A stretch of 64,000 nucleotides of DNA from NCBI RefSeq assembly GCF_026191475.2, contig NZ_JAOSLC020000003.1:2201001-2265000 (forward strand). Reading direction: 5' to 3'. Below the pieces are notes generated by a model that worked only from the letters and a program-made list of their open reading frames with translations, was not told where the DNA came from and did not search any database. Origin of the DNA: Polaribacter ponticola (lineage in GTDB: Bacteria; Bacteroidota; Bacteroidia; Flavobacteriales; Flavobacteriaceae). Shown here piece by piece: positions 56,315-64,000 of the stretch (position 1 is its first letter; each line of letters opens with the position of its first letter). The position numbers and the translations under genes were made by a program.

Positions 56315-57682
56315 ATGATTGAAAAAGCGCCAGAAATAGAAAAAAAGAAACGATAAGAGAAAAAATATTAGATGAGGGTATATTTCATATATTTTCCTTT
56401 AAACCTTCTGGTGTTGAAAAAATAAAAAAATTGAAAGAGAATATTTGTATTGGGATAAAATAAAGCATTACAATAATAAAGATTTTACTTATTTAAAAAC
56501 CGATATTCCTGTAAATGAATTAATCTGGCATACAATCAAGGTTAGAAGAAATGTAATTTCTAAAAAAAGTATCTATTTAGTGATTTAAAAGATTTTGATT
56601 GTTTTGATATAAATTATAATTTCAATGTTAATGATTTCCTCCAACAAAAACTCCACTATTTAGACTTCAATTTTGGCGCAGGTTTACAAAAAGAACAGCT
56701 TTTATCAGAATTAGAAAAACAACAATATTTAAAAAACGCCTTGATGGAAGAAGCTGTTTTTTCTTCTATGATTGAAGGTGCAACTACAACTCGTATTAAA
56801 GCGAAAGATATGTTGCGTAAAAATAAAAAGCCAAAAACGCATTCTGAGCAAATGATATTGAATAATTATAAAACGATTCAATATATAAGTGAACATAAAG
56901 AAGAAGATATTTCTATTGAAAAACTCTACGAGTTACACAGATTAGTTACAGAAAATACTTTAGAAAAAGAAAATGTTGGTGTTTTTAGAAATAGTAACGA
57001 TGTAAAGGTTGTAAACGCAATTACAGGAGAAACAGTGCATACTCCACCAGAGTATAAAGAATTAAATGATTTGATGGAATCTTTTGTGGATTTTTTCAAC
57101 AATAATCCTAAAGAAGATTTTATTCACCCAATTGTAAAAGCAAGTATTTTACACTTTTTAATTGGTTATATTCATCCGTTTGTTGATGGAAACGGAAGAA
57201 CTGCTAGAGCTATTTTTTATTGGTATTTATTAAAAAACGGCTATTGGTTAACAGAATATTTATCAATTTCTAGAGTAATTATGGAAACTAAAGTCCAATA
57301 TGAAAAAGCCTATTTATATACAGAGATTGATGATATGGATGTTACTTATTTTATTCATTATCAAGTAAAAGTATTGATAAAAGCTTTTGAGGACTTGAAA
57401 AAATATGTTGCTAAAAAGAAAAAAGAAGAATCTAATTTATTGAAGTTTTTACAGTTTGAAGGTATTAATGAAAGACAAGCAGATGTTTTGTACAAATTAG
57501 AAAAAAATGGAACAAAATTCTTTACAATTAAAGAGATTGAAAATACTTTTTCTGTAACAAATCAAACAGCAAGAACAGATATTGAAGAGTTGGTCGAAAG
57601 AGGTTTTCTAAAGAAAGTTGCTATTAATAAAAAGAGCTTTAACTATTGGAAAGGAGACAGGTTTGATGAGATTCTGAAATAA
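56315..57682 (+). pseudogene. Fic family protein with C-terminal winged helix, three frameshifts
   Basis: A Fic enzyme that would transfer AMP or a related group to target hydroxyls. Only the part from 56741 is open (313 aa); the N-terminus is readable back to ATG 56315 if one A is restored in each of three A runs (56340-56346, 56417-56430 and 56562-56568), giving REYLYWDKIKHYNNKDF and then LQKEQLLSELEKQQYL. The catalytic loop HPFVDGNGRTAR is intact, and SSMIEG is the inhibitory (S/T)xxxE(G/N) helix. The C-terminus has a winged-helix domain (FTIKEIENTFSVTNQTA). A palindrome upstream may be its operator. Labelled pseudogene from the given bases; error in A-runs is likely. Confidence 0.75.
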
Positions 57683-57697
57683 ATTCAGAATGACAAA

Positions 57698-58042
57698 CTA
57701 AAGCTCTTCCGAAGGATTCCAAAAGACTTTTTCTAAGTCTTGAATTTGATTTTCAATAACAACAATTCCTTCGTTTTCCAGCAATTGTTGCATTAAATTG
57801 GTTCCATCAAAATGATGCTTTCCGGTAAGTAAACCTTTTCTATTTACAACTCTGTGTGCAGGAACGTCTTCTAAATTATGTGCTTTGTTCATTGCCCAAC
57901 CAACCATTCTTGCAGATCGTGCAGCTCCTAAATAAGTTGCAATTGCACCGTAACTTGTTACTTTTCCTAACGGAATTAAACGTGCTACTTTGTAAACTCT
58001 TTCAAAAAAATTATCGGATTCTTTCACGAAGTGAAGATACAA
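57698..58042 (-). CDS. Alkyltransferase-like (ATL) DNA repair protein, PAHR form
   Basis: A 114-residue MGMT-fold domain. The family's KVTSYGAIATYLG and AARSARMVGWAMNK (DNA-binding helix and Arg finger region) are clear, but the active site PCHR of O6-methylguanine methyltransferase reads VPAHRVVN here, so the alkyl-accepting Cys is absent. Such ATL proteins bind O6-alkylguanine and flag it for nucleotide excision repair rather than repairing it directly. The C-terminal HHFDGTNLMQQLLENEGI is typical. The real start may be a few codons after the ATG at 58042. It converges with the fic gene 15 bp away. Confidence 0.87.
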   Translation of the reverse strand: MYLHFVKESDNFFERVYKVARLIPLGKVTSYGAIATYLGAARSARMVGWAMNKAHNLEDVPAHRVVNRKGLLTGKHHFDGTNLMQQLLENEGIVVIENQIQDLEKVFWNPSEEL

Positions 58043-58090
58043 CGTTTAATGAGATTCTTCAATAGTCTAAAAAATTCGCTTTCTGAATTA

Positions 58091-58117
58091 CAGATTGCTT
58101 CGTTCCTCGCAATGACG
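58091..58117. repeat. Half copy of the GCAATGACG repeat
   Basis: CAGATTGCTTCGTTCCTCGC followed by AATGACG, equal to one arm of the element at 54461-54527. It lies between the trmB and ATL genes. Confidence 0.65.
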
Positions 58118-58121
58118 TTTA

Positions 58122-58792
58122 TTAATAATTTAGCTTAAAACGAATATAAGTTATCGCTTTATCAGTTTCTAAATATTGTTTTTCGTAGAAAGTTTGTGTA
58201 GATAAAACATCATCTGGAGCGCCTTCGTTTTTATAAACCGTATGGTTTGCATATAAAACTTCATGACCTTCTCCATGTAACAATCCTAAAGTGTAACCGT
58301 GCATGAATTCAGAATCTGTTTTAAGATTCATAATTCCGTCTTCCTTTAAAATATGATGGTATTTCTTTAAAAATGACGTGTTTGTCATTCTGTGTTTTGT
58401 ACGTTGGTACTTTATTTGCGGATCTGGAAACGTAATCCAGATTTCTGAAACTTCATTTTCGGCAAAAATAAAATCGACTAACTCAATTTGAGTTCTAACA
58501 AAAGCTACATTTTCTAGCTTTTCTTCAATAGCAGTTTTAGCACCACGCCAAAAACGAGCACCTTTAATATCAATGCCAATAAAGTTTTTTTCAGGGTATT
58601 TTTGTGCTAAAGCGATTGTGTATTCACCTTTACCACAACCTAATTCTAAAATAATAGGATTATCATTCTTAAAAAAGTACTCCATTTTCCTTTTAAAGAA
58701 AAATTAGAAACAACTTCTTCTCTAGTTGGCTGAATTACGTTTTTAAACGTTTCATTTTCTTTGAAACGTTTTAACTTATTTTTGCTTCCCAC
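58122..58792 (-). CDS. trmB: tRNA (guanine-N7-)-methyltransferase, frameshifted
   Basis: Methylates G46 of tRNAs with SAM. The visible 187-aa frame begins MEYFFKNDNPIILELGCGKG (SAM loop ILELGCGKGEYTIAL), with ITFPDPQIKYQRTKHRM in the catalytic block. Upstream, in another frame, a GTG at 58792 opens GSKNKLKRFKENETF and QPTREEVVSNFSLKGKW, the standard TrmB N-terminus. The two join if one T is restored to the six-base run (58671-58676 on the plus strand), making 223 aa. A short version starting at the internal ATG is therefore incomplete. Confidence 0.9.
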
Positions 58793-58800
58793 AGTATAAA

Positions 58801-59022
58801 CTAAGCTCTATCTTCTGTTCCTTCTTTTAAGAATTTTGCAGATTCTTTCATCCAATATGCAAATAATACTAAAAGAACTACCATAAAAATCCAGTTTACC
58901 ATATTAGAAGTCCACCAACCAGAAAGTTCAGTGGCAACATCTAAACGTAACCATTTAAAAGGAAGGAATAATAAATCTGTAAATAAACTACCAATCCATC
59001 TAAAAATATTGCTTGCTATCAT
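58801..59022 (-). CDS. DUF6341 family small membrane protein
   Basis: A 73-residue protein with two hydrophobic stretches, one within IFRWIGSLFTDLLFLPFKWL and one VNWIFMVVLLVLFAYWM, ending in charged KESAKFLKEGTEDRA. I recognise it as the flavobacterial DUF6341 type; function is unknown. It lies 8 bp from the trmB start, is divergent from the DUF6427 gene, and has a well-spaced promoter at 59044-59074. Confidence 0.75.
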   Translation of the reverse strand: MIASNIFRWIGSLFTDLLFLPFKWLRLDVATELSGWWTSNMVNWIFMVVLLVLFAYWMKESAKFLKEGTEDRA

Positions 59023-59043
59023 AACTTAATTATCTTTACGCTG

Positions 59044-59074
59044 CAAAAATAACAAAAGAAACAATGCTAGCCAA
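59044..59074 (-). promoter_or_regulatory. Promoter of the DUF6341 gene
   Basis: On the minus strand TTG (59072-59074), 20 bases, then TATTTTTG (59044-59051), close to the Bacteroidetes consensus. It overlaps the first codons of the divergent DUF6427 gene. Confidence 0.6.
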
Positions 59075-59992
59075 TTTTTTAAACAAATCTAAACCAATCA
59101 ATTTTATAGGTTTATTAATTTTCTTTTTCTTTTGCTATATAATTAATGTTTTACTAGCGGTTTTTAAAAACGGATTTGTGCTTGATAGCCTTTTAGAGAG
59201 TACTATTCTATTGTTTTTATTTTTAGGAGTATTTTTCTTTTATAATTTTATTTTAAGTAAAAATAAATTAACATTCGATAATTCTTTTGCTTTCTTTCTT
59301 TTTACTGTTTTACAAGTTTGCCTTTTGGCCGAATTGTCTAACTTTAAGAGTTTAATCTTAGTAATTATCTATTTGTTTTTTTTAAGGAAAGTATACAGTT
59401 TGCGTACTTCAAAAATATTAATTAAGAAATTATTTGATTGTGGTTTTTGGTTAGGTGTGTTATTTATTTTGGAACCGCTATCGATTTTGTTTTTAGTAAT
59501 AATATTTATTGGAGTTTTTTTGCATCAAAAAATTACATTAAACACTTTATTTGTACCAATAATAGGTTTCGCAACTCCATTATTTATTTACTTTACATAT
59601 CTTTTTTGGATTGACAAAACCATAGAATTTACGGAGCTTTTTAATTATACACTTAATTTTGATATAGAACTTTATAAGTCTTCGAAGTATATTAGGTTGT
59701 TTACAAGTGTTTTTATTGTCTCTTTTGTTTCTATTGTATTTAAATCTATCGCAACATTAGCAGTGAATAATACTTTTAGAAAAAGTTGGTATTTGCTAAT
59801 TGCCAATTTTTTAATAGTTATAATTTTTTTGATTTTAAAGCCAGAAAAAAATGGTTCTGAAATTCTTTATATTCTTTTTCCTGTTTCAGTAATTTGTGCA
59901 AACGGAGTAGAGTTAGTAAAAAAGCAGTTTATTAAAAACTTGCTGCTTTACTTTTTTTAATTGGATCTATTCTCCTTTGCTTTTCTTTATAG
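59064..59992 (+). CDS. DUF6427 family multi-pass membrane protein, probable frameshift near the end
   Basis: A strongly hydrophobic protein of about 300 residues with eight or more membrane segments, such as NFIGLLIFFFFCYIINVLLA near residue 18. The given frame stops at 59960 after LLLYFF. Adding one T to the T7 run (59952-59958) extends it to LLLYFFLIGSILLCFSL and a stop at 59990-59992, overlapping the end of upp by three bases, and makes a normal 309-aa length. The early stop could still be real. This family is commonly found beside DUF6341 and upp in flavobacteria. Its function is unknown. Confidence 0.7.
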
Positions 59993-60640
59993 TTTTTCTC
60001 CAAAAGCTAAATCTCCAGCGTCCCCTAAACCAGGAACAATGTAGCCTTTACTATTTAGTTTGTCATCAATGGCGGCAATCCATAAATGAGTATTTTCAGG
60101 AAAATGTTTTTCAATAAATTCTACACCCTCTTTAGAGGCAATAACAGCAACTATATGGAGTTCTTTTGGGGTTCCGTGTTTTTTTATTGCTTCGTAAACA
60201 GCTACTAAAGATTGCCCTGTAGCTAACATTGGATCTGCAAGAAGTAGCGTTTTGTTTTCAATTTCTGGAGAAGCAAAATACTCAACCACAATTTCAAAGT
60301 CTTCTCCTTTGTTTGGGTGATGTCTATAAGCAGAAATAAAAGCATTTTCAGCTTTATCAAAATAATTTAACATGCCTTGGTGTAGTGGTAATCCAGCTCT
60401 TAAAATAGAACATAAAACAATATCATTATAAGGTAATTGTATTTTCTTTTTACCAAGTGGTGTTTCTAAGTAAACTCCAGAGTAAGAAAGACTTTTACTT
60501 AATTCATAGCTAAGAATTTCACCTATTCTTTCTATGTTTCTTCTAAAACGTAAAGAATCTTTTTGAATCTTTACATCTCTTATTTCTGATATAAAATTAT
60601 TTAAAATCGAATTATTTTCTCCAATATAATGTGTCTTCAT
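59987..60640 (-). CDS. upp: Uracil phosphoribosyltransferase
   Basis: Salvages uracil to UMP with PRPP. The 217-residue protein has the PRPP loop LLLADPMLATGQSL, the uracil-binding CSILRAGLPLHQG and a C-terminal YIVPGLGDAGDLAFG, all standard. The frame is open to a TTG at 60661, but the -7 box at 60659-60666 overlaps that codon, so the ATG at 60640 must be the start. It converges with the DUF6427 gene, the two stops lying within a few bases. Confidence 0.95.
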   Translation of the reverse strand: MKTHYIGENNSILNNFISEIRDVKIQKDSLRFRRNIERIGEILSYELSKSLSYSGVYLETPLGKKKIQLPYNDIVLCSILRAGLPLHQGMLNYFDKAENAFISAYRHHPNKGEDFEIVVEYFASPEIENKTLLLADPMLATGQSLVAVYEAIKKHGTPKELHIVAVIASKEGVEFIEKHFPENTHLWIAAIDDKLNSKGYIVPGLGDAGDLAFGEKL

Positions 60641-60658
60641 AAAAAAATATGTGTCTAA

Positions 60659-60666
60659 CAAATATA
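60659..60666 (-). promoter_or_regulatory. -7 box of upp
   Basis: TATATTTG on the minus strand fits TAnnTTTG and is 18 bases before the ATG at 60640. It rules out the upstream TTG as a start. Confidence 0.55.
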
Positions 60667-60730
60667 AAGCATTCTTTTATAAGGTTGCTATTTAAAATCA
60701 ACAGTATAATTATTAATTAAAATTAAAAAA

Positions 60731-61201
60731 ATGGGAATTTTTTCATTCATTAAAAACGCCGGAGCAAAAGTTTTCGGCATAGGTAAAACAACAGAAGAAG
60801 AAAATGCAGAAAAATCATCGCAATTAAGAGAGGCAATAGGTTCTCATAATTTGGAAGTTTCAGATTTGTCTATTGAGGTAAACGATGATGCTGTAACTCT
60901 TTGGGGAGAAGCAATAGATTTAGCTACAAAAGAAAAAGTGGTTTTAGTTGTAGGTAACACAAACGGTGTTGCATCTGTAGAAGACAATTTAACGGTTGCA
61001 AAAATAGAGGTTATTGAAGAAGCAGAAATGGCACAATTTCATACAGTAGAGAGAGGTGATACATTAGGAAAAATAGCAAAGAACTATTATGGAAATGCCA
61101 TGAAATATCCAGTAATTTTTGAAGCTAATAAACCTATGTTATCTCATCCAGATAAAATTTATCCAGGACAGGTTTTAAGAATTCCACCTTTGGTAGACTA
61201 A
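60731..61201 (+). CDS. BON-LysM protein (Kbp/YgaU-like)
   Basis: A 156-residue cytoplasmic protein with a BON domain (about 30-100, LSIEVNDDAVTLWGEAIDLA) and a C-terminal LysM domain (HTVERGDTLGKIAKNYYGNA...YPGQVLRIP). This layout matches Kbp (YgaU), a potassium-binding protein in E. coli, and the common flavobacterial homologue. There is no signal peptide, so binding of murein is unlikely, and the K+ role is by analogy. It is a single gene with a terminator 24 bp downstream. Confidence 0.88.
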   Translation: MGIFSFIKNAGAKVFGIGKTTEEENAEKSSQLREAIGSHNLEVSDLSIEVNDDAVTLWGEAIDLATKEKVVLVVGNTNGVASVEDNLTVAKIEVIEEAEMAQFHTVERGDTLGKIAKNYYGNAMKYPVIFEANKPMLSHPDKIYPGQVLRIPPLVD

Positions 61202-61224
61202 CAAGGATTAAATAATAAAAGTTA

Positions 61225-61255
61225 AGAGTTTCAATTATATTGAAGCTCTTTTTTT
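61225..61255 (+). terminator. Terminator after the BON-LysM gene
   Basis: AGAGTTTCAA / TTGAAGCTCT with a 5-base loop and a T-run; the stem has one T-G pair. Confidence 0.75.
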
Positions 61256-61310
61256 GCTATAAATTAAAATTTATCATCAACTTTACATACTAAATTTTAG
61301 AATTACAGAT

Positions 61311-62213
61311 TTGAAAATAAACCAAAGAACTTTAGCTTTAATAGCAGTTTCTATTGCTACTTTAATTTATGGTGTTAATTATACAATTGCAAAAGAAGTA
61401 ATGCCTTTGTACGTAAAACCTTTTGGTTTTATTTTAATTCGAGTTATTGGGGCAACTACTATTTTTTGGATTCTTGGGTTATTTATTAAGTCGCAAAAAT
61501 TAGATAAGGCAGATTATAAAACGTTATTATTGGCGTCTTTTTTTGGAGTTGGTTTAAATATGCTTTCTTTTTTTAAAGGTTTAAGTTTAACAACACCAAT
61601 AAGTGCCTCTGTTATGATGGTAACTTCTCCTATTTTAGTGTTAATTTTTTCAAGTATATTAATTCGTAAACCTATTGGTAGGCAAAGGGTTTTAGGTGTA
61701 ATAATTGGGTTAATTGGTACTGTTTTATTAATAACTTATGGTAACGCAGCAGATTCAAATGCTACGAATAGTAATTTGGGTAATTTTTTAGTTTTTGTAA
61801 ATGCAGCATCTTACGGATTGTATTTAGTAATTTCTAAAAACTTGATTGTAAAATATCATCCTATATTTTTAGTAAAATGGTTGTATTTATTAGGTTTAAT
61901 TTTTACAATACCTTTTGGTTATAATGAGTTAATGGAAGTTAGTTGGCTAGAAATGCCAGTAAATATTTACTGGAATATTGGTTTTGTAGTGGTTTTTACA
62001 TCTTGTATTACTTATCTTTTTAATTTATATGGTTTATCAAAATTAAAACCAACAACAGTAAGTGTTTTTATCTATTTACAACCAGTAATTGCTACTATTT
62101 ACGCTTTAATAGTTGGTAGTGACTCTTTAAATTTGGTTAAAATTTGCGCTACTTTACTCATCTTTTTAGGAGTTTATTTGGTTACTAAACAAGTAGAAAA
62201 ATCAAGCAAATAA
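61311..62213 (+). CDS. DMT-superfamily (EamA) transporter
   Basis: A 300-residue inner-membrane permease with about ten hydrophobic helices in two EamA halves (about 8-145 and 155-290). Recognisable segments are LIYGVNYTIAKEVMPLYVKP, SVMMVTSPILVLIFSSILI and the second-half VSVFIYLQPVIATIYALIVG. Members export amino acids, purines or other metabolites; the substrate is not visible. The start is a TTG at 61311, which gives LKINQRTLALIAVSI with no better ATG upstream in frame. yicC follows 37 bp downstream. Confidence 0.87.
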   Translation: MKINQRTLALIAVSIATLIYGVNYTIAKEVMPLYVKPFGFILIRVIGATTIFWILGLFIKSQKLDKADYKTLLLASFFGVGLNMLSFFKGLSLTTPISASVMMVTSPILVLIFSSILIRKPIGRQRVLGVIIGLIGTVLLITYGNAADSNATNSNLGNFLVFVNAASYGLYLVISKNLIVKYHPIFLVKWLYLLGLIFTIPFGYNELMEVSWLEMPVNIYWNIGFVVVFTSCITYLFNLYGLSKLKPTTVSVFIYLQPVIATIYALIVGSDSLNLVKICATLLIFLGVYLVTKQVEKSSK

Positions 62214-62217
62214 AACT

Positions 62218-62225
62218 TATCTTTG
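62218..62225 (+). promoter_or_regulatory. Candidate -7 box before yicC
   Basis: TATCTTTG fits TAnnTTTG, 26 bases before the yicC ATG. No -33 element at proper spacing. Confidence 0.4.
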
Positions 62226-62250
62226 CCGTTCATTTAAAAACAACGATTGT

Positions 62251-63117
62251 ATGATTCAATCTATGACAGGTTATGGAAAATCTGTATTACAACTACCAAC
62301 AAAAAAAGTAACTGTAGAAATTAAATCTTTAAACAGTAAAAATTTAGATTTAAATGTTCGTATTCCATCTTATTATAAAGAAAAGGAATTGTCAGTCCGT
62401 AAAAAACTTGCAAGTTCTTTGGTAAGAGGAAAAGTAGATTTTTCAATTTTTGTTGAAATGACTGCTGATGAAACTTCAACAACTATAAATCATGGAGTTG
62501 TAAAAGAATACATGCAACAGTTAAGAAACGTTGTGCAAACTGGTTCTTCTGATGATGTATCGCTATTAAAAATGGCTATTACAATGCCAGATGCATTAAA
62601 AACTGAACGTGAAGAGTTAGATGAAAATGAGTGGAATTTAATTAATGAAAATATTGATGTTGCTATTAAAGAAATAGTACAATATAGAATTGATGAAGCT
62701 GCTTCTTTAGAAATAGATTTTAGAGAGAGGATTACCAATATTAGAAAATTTTTAGAAGAAGTATATTCTTTTGATGCAGATAGAATAGAAAACGTAAAAG
62801 CTCGTTTACAAAAAGCTATAGACGATTTAAAGGTTGATACAGATCAAAATAGGTTTGAACAAGAATTAATTTATTATCTAGAAAAACTAGATATTAATGA
62901 AGAAAAAGTTCGTTTATCTAATCATTTAGATTATTTTCTACAAACGTTAGAAACACCAGATTCTAATGGAAAAAAATTAGGATTCATTGTGCAAGAAATG
63001 GGTAGAGAAATAAATACTACAGGTTCTAAAGCTAATTTTGCTCCAATGCAAAAAGCTGTTATTCAAATGAAAAATGAGTTAGAACAAATTAAAGAACAAA
63101 TTCTGAATGTGCTTTAA
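62251..63117 (+). CDS. YicC/YloC family endoribonuclease
   Basis: A 288-residue protein of the YicC family, shown elsewhere to be an endoribonuclease acting in RNA turnover. It starts MIQSMTGYGKS, the family hallmark, and continues with VEIKSLNSKNLDLNVRIP (YicC N domain). It ends in a DUF1732 domain with SKANFAPMQKAVIQMKNELEQIKEQ, where QEMGREINTTGSK is typical. gmk follows after a 104-bp gap filled by an inverted repeat; linkage of yicC and gmk is conserved in many bacteria. Confidence 0.92.
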   Translation: MIQSMTGYGKSVLQLPTKKVTVEIKSLNSKNLDLNVRIPSYYKEKELSVRKKLASSLVRGKVDFSIFVEMTADETSTTINHGVVKEYMQQLRNVVQTGSSDDVSLLKMAITMPDALKTEREELDENEWNLINENIDVAIKEIVQYRIDEAASLEIDFRERITNIRKFLEEVYSFDADRIENVKARLQKAIDDLKVDTDQNRFEQELIYYLEKLDINEEKVRLSNHLDYFLQTLETPDSNGKKLGFIVQEMGREINTTGSKANFAPMQKAVIQMKNELEQIKEQILNVL

Positions 63118-63140
63118 AATGTTTTTACAAATATTATAAA

Positions 63141-63207
63141 GCAAGCTGAACTTGTTTCAGCTTCTCAACAAAATAAAAACAGATGCTGAAACAAGTTCAG
63201 CATGACA
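63141..63207. repeat. GCTGAA(A)CAAGTTCAGC inverted repeat between yicC and gmk
   Basis: The left arm GCTGAACTTGTTTCAGC and the right arm GCTGAAACAAGTTCAGC are reverse complements of one another and each is partly palindromic, about 25 bases apart. A half copy, CTGAATCAAGTTCAGC, lies near 50953. Confidence 0.75.
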
Positions 63208-63221
63208 AATAATAAATTATA

Positions 63222-63824
63222 ATGTCAGATTTTAAAGGAAAGTTATTTGTGTTTTCAGCACCTTCAGGTTCAGGTAAAACAACTATAGTTCGTCATTTAT
63301 TAAAGCAAGAAAGATTTAATTTAGAGTTTTCTATTTCCGCAACTTCTAGAGAACCAAGAGGTTTTGAAAAAAATGGAGAAGATTATTATTTTATAGACTT
63401 AAAAGATTTTAAGAGTAAAATTAAAGCAGATGAATTTTTAGAGTGGGAAGAGGTGTATAGAGATAATTTCTATGGAACGTTAAAAACTGAAGTAGAGCGT
63501 ATTTGGGCATTAGAAAAGCATGTTATTTTTGATATTGATGTTGTAGGAGGTTTGCGTATTAAAAAGAAATTTCCAGAAAAAACATTATCTGTTTTTGTAA
63601 AACCTCCAAGTGTAGACGAGTTAAAGATTAGATTGAAAAAAAGATCTACAGAAAGTGAAGATAAAATAAATATGCGAATAGCTAAAGCTTCTGTAGAGTT
63701 GGCAACTGCACCACAGTTTGATAAAATTATTAAAAACTATGATTTAGAAGTTGCTCTTAAAGAAGCAGAAGATTTAATGTGTGATTTTTTAGATTTAAAA
63801 GAGGGGAAAGAAGAAAGAAAGTAG
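63222..63824 (+). CDS. gmk: Guanylate kinase
   Basis: Phosphorylates GMP to GDP. The 200-residue protein has the P-loop VFSAPSGSGKTTIVRHLL at residues 9-26, the GMP-binding SATSREPRGFEKNGEDYYF and the EWEEVYRDNFYGT segment, and a C-terminal lid with SVFVKPPSVDELKIRL. Everything is normal. It lies between yicC and nadD in the same direction. Confidence 0.96.
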   Translation: MSDFKGKLFVFSAPSGSGKTTIVRHLLKQERFNLEFSISATSREPRGFEKNGEDYYFIDLKDFKSKIKADEFLEWEEVYRDNFYGTLKTEVERIWALEKHVIFDIDVVGGLRIKKKFPEKTLSVFVKPPSVDELKIRLKKRSTESEDKINMRIAKASVELATAPQFDKIIKNYDLEVALKEAEDLMCDFLDLKEGKEERK

Positions 63825-63895
63825 AATACAGAGAAAAGAAGAAAGTTAGAGATAATTTACAAATCTCATTCTTTACTCTTTTTCTAAAAAATTTT
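63825..63895. repeat. Purine/pyrimidine inverted pattern between gmk and nadD
   Basis: A purine-rich half (AGAGAAAAGAAGAAAG near 63830) is followed by a pyrimidine-rich half (TCATTCTTTACTCTTTTTC near 63866), like the spacer at 24188-24287. Confidence 0.4.
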
Positions 63896-63900
63896 TAAAA

Positions 63901-64000
63901 ATGAGTAAAATTGGTTTATACTTTGGTACTTTTAATCCAATTCATGTTGGGCATTTAATTATTGCAAATCACATGGTTGAAAATTCAGATTTAGATGAAA
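63901..64000 (+). CDS. nadD: Nicotinate-nucleotide adenylyltransferase, 3' end cut by the window
   Basis: Makes NaAD from NaMN and ATP in NAD synthesis. The first 33 codons are visible: SKIGLYFGTFNPIHVGHLII contains the nucleotidyltransferase signature GTFNPIHxGH. The family assignment is confident, and distinction from the related phosphopantetheine enzyme (CoaD) rests on the GLYFGTFNPIH opening. It follows gmk, a common flavobacterial order. Confidence 0.9.
   Translation, partial: MSKIGLYFGTFNPIHVGHLIIANHMVENSDLDE

Overview
The window is low-GC DNA (about one third G+C by eye) and looks like chromosome from a marine member of Flavobacteriaceae, perhaps near Polaribacter or Tenacibaculum; the genus is only an impression. 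The evidence is Bacteroidetes-type promoters (TAnnTTTG, one with TTTG exactly 19 bases upstream), a TonB receptor paired with a lipoprotein, flavobacterial families (DUF2723, DUF6341, DUF6427, DUF3108), and mostly metabolic gene content. I see no rRNA, prophage, IS element, plasmid functions or CRISPR array. There is one tRNA gene (Gln).

Layout. 1-5.05 kb: a complete cyanophycin cycle (isoaspartyl peptidase, cyanophycinase, cyanophycin synthetase), interrupted by a GIY-YIG gene set in palindromic repeats. 5.1-9.9 kb: membrane metallophosphoesterase, a thioredoxin-fold protein without active-site cysteines, and a large DUF2723 membrane protein. 10.1-12.9 kb: tRNA-Gln, a sugar kinase/nucleotidyltransferase pair, and a CBM9-like gene. 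12.9-18.0 kb: thrABC on the minus strand behind a Thr/Ile-rich leader peptide. 18.1-29.4 kb: a conserved unknown gene, leuAB, then ilvDBNC and ilvA, with an Ile/Val-rich leader peptide and terminator between leuB and ilvD. 29.5-44.7 kb: GapN-type dehydrogenase, RluA pseudouridine synthase, LtaS-like sulfatase-fold protein, DNA polymerase I, a lipid gene trio, and a TonB receptor with a six-repeat lipoprotein. 44.9-48.6 kb: pgi, an M23 peptidase and a DUF3108 protein. 48.7-56.1 kb: aromatic ring cleavage (tryptophan dioxygenase, HPPD, homogentisate dioxygenase) beside ferredoxin, its reductase, NifU and Mrp. 56.3-64 kb: a Fic protein, an alkyltransferase-like protein, trmB, DUF6341/DUF6427/upp, a LysM protein, a DMT transporter, yicC, gmk and the start of nadD.

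How the genes work together. Threonine made by thrABC feeds isoleucine synthesis through ilvA and ilvDBNC, and both operons appear to sense their products through leader peptides. Cyanophycin would store the same Asp-derived nitrogen as an Asp/Arg polymer. The Fe-S genes (Mrp, NifU) sit next to Fe-S or Fe users.

Quality warning. At least ten genes, including polA, thrA, ilvB and trmB, are broken by single-base shifts (twelve in all). Eleven are one-base losses in A or T runs. This pattern points to homopolymer errors in the sequence rather than real gene decay, so I annotate these genes across the shift.
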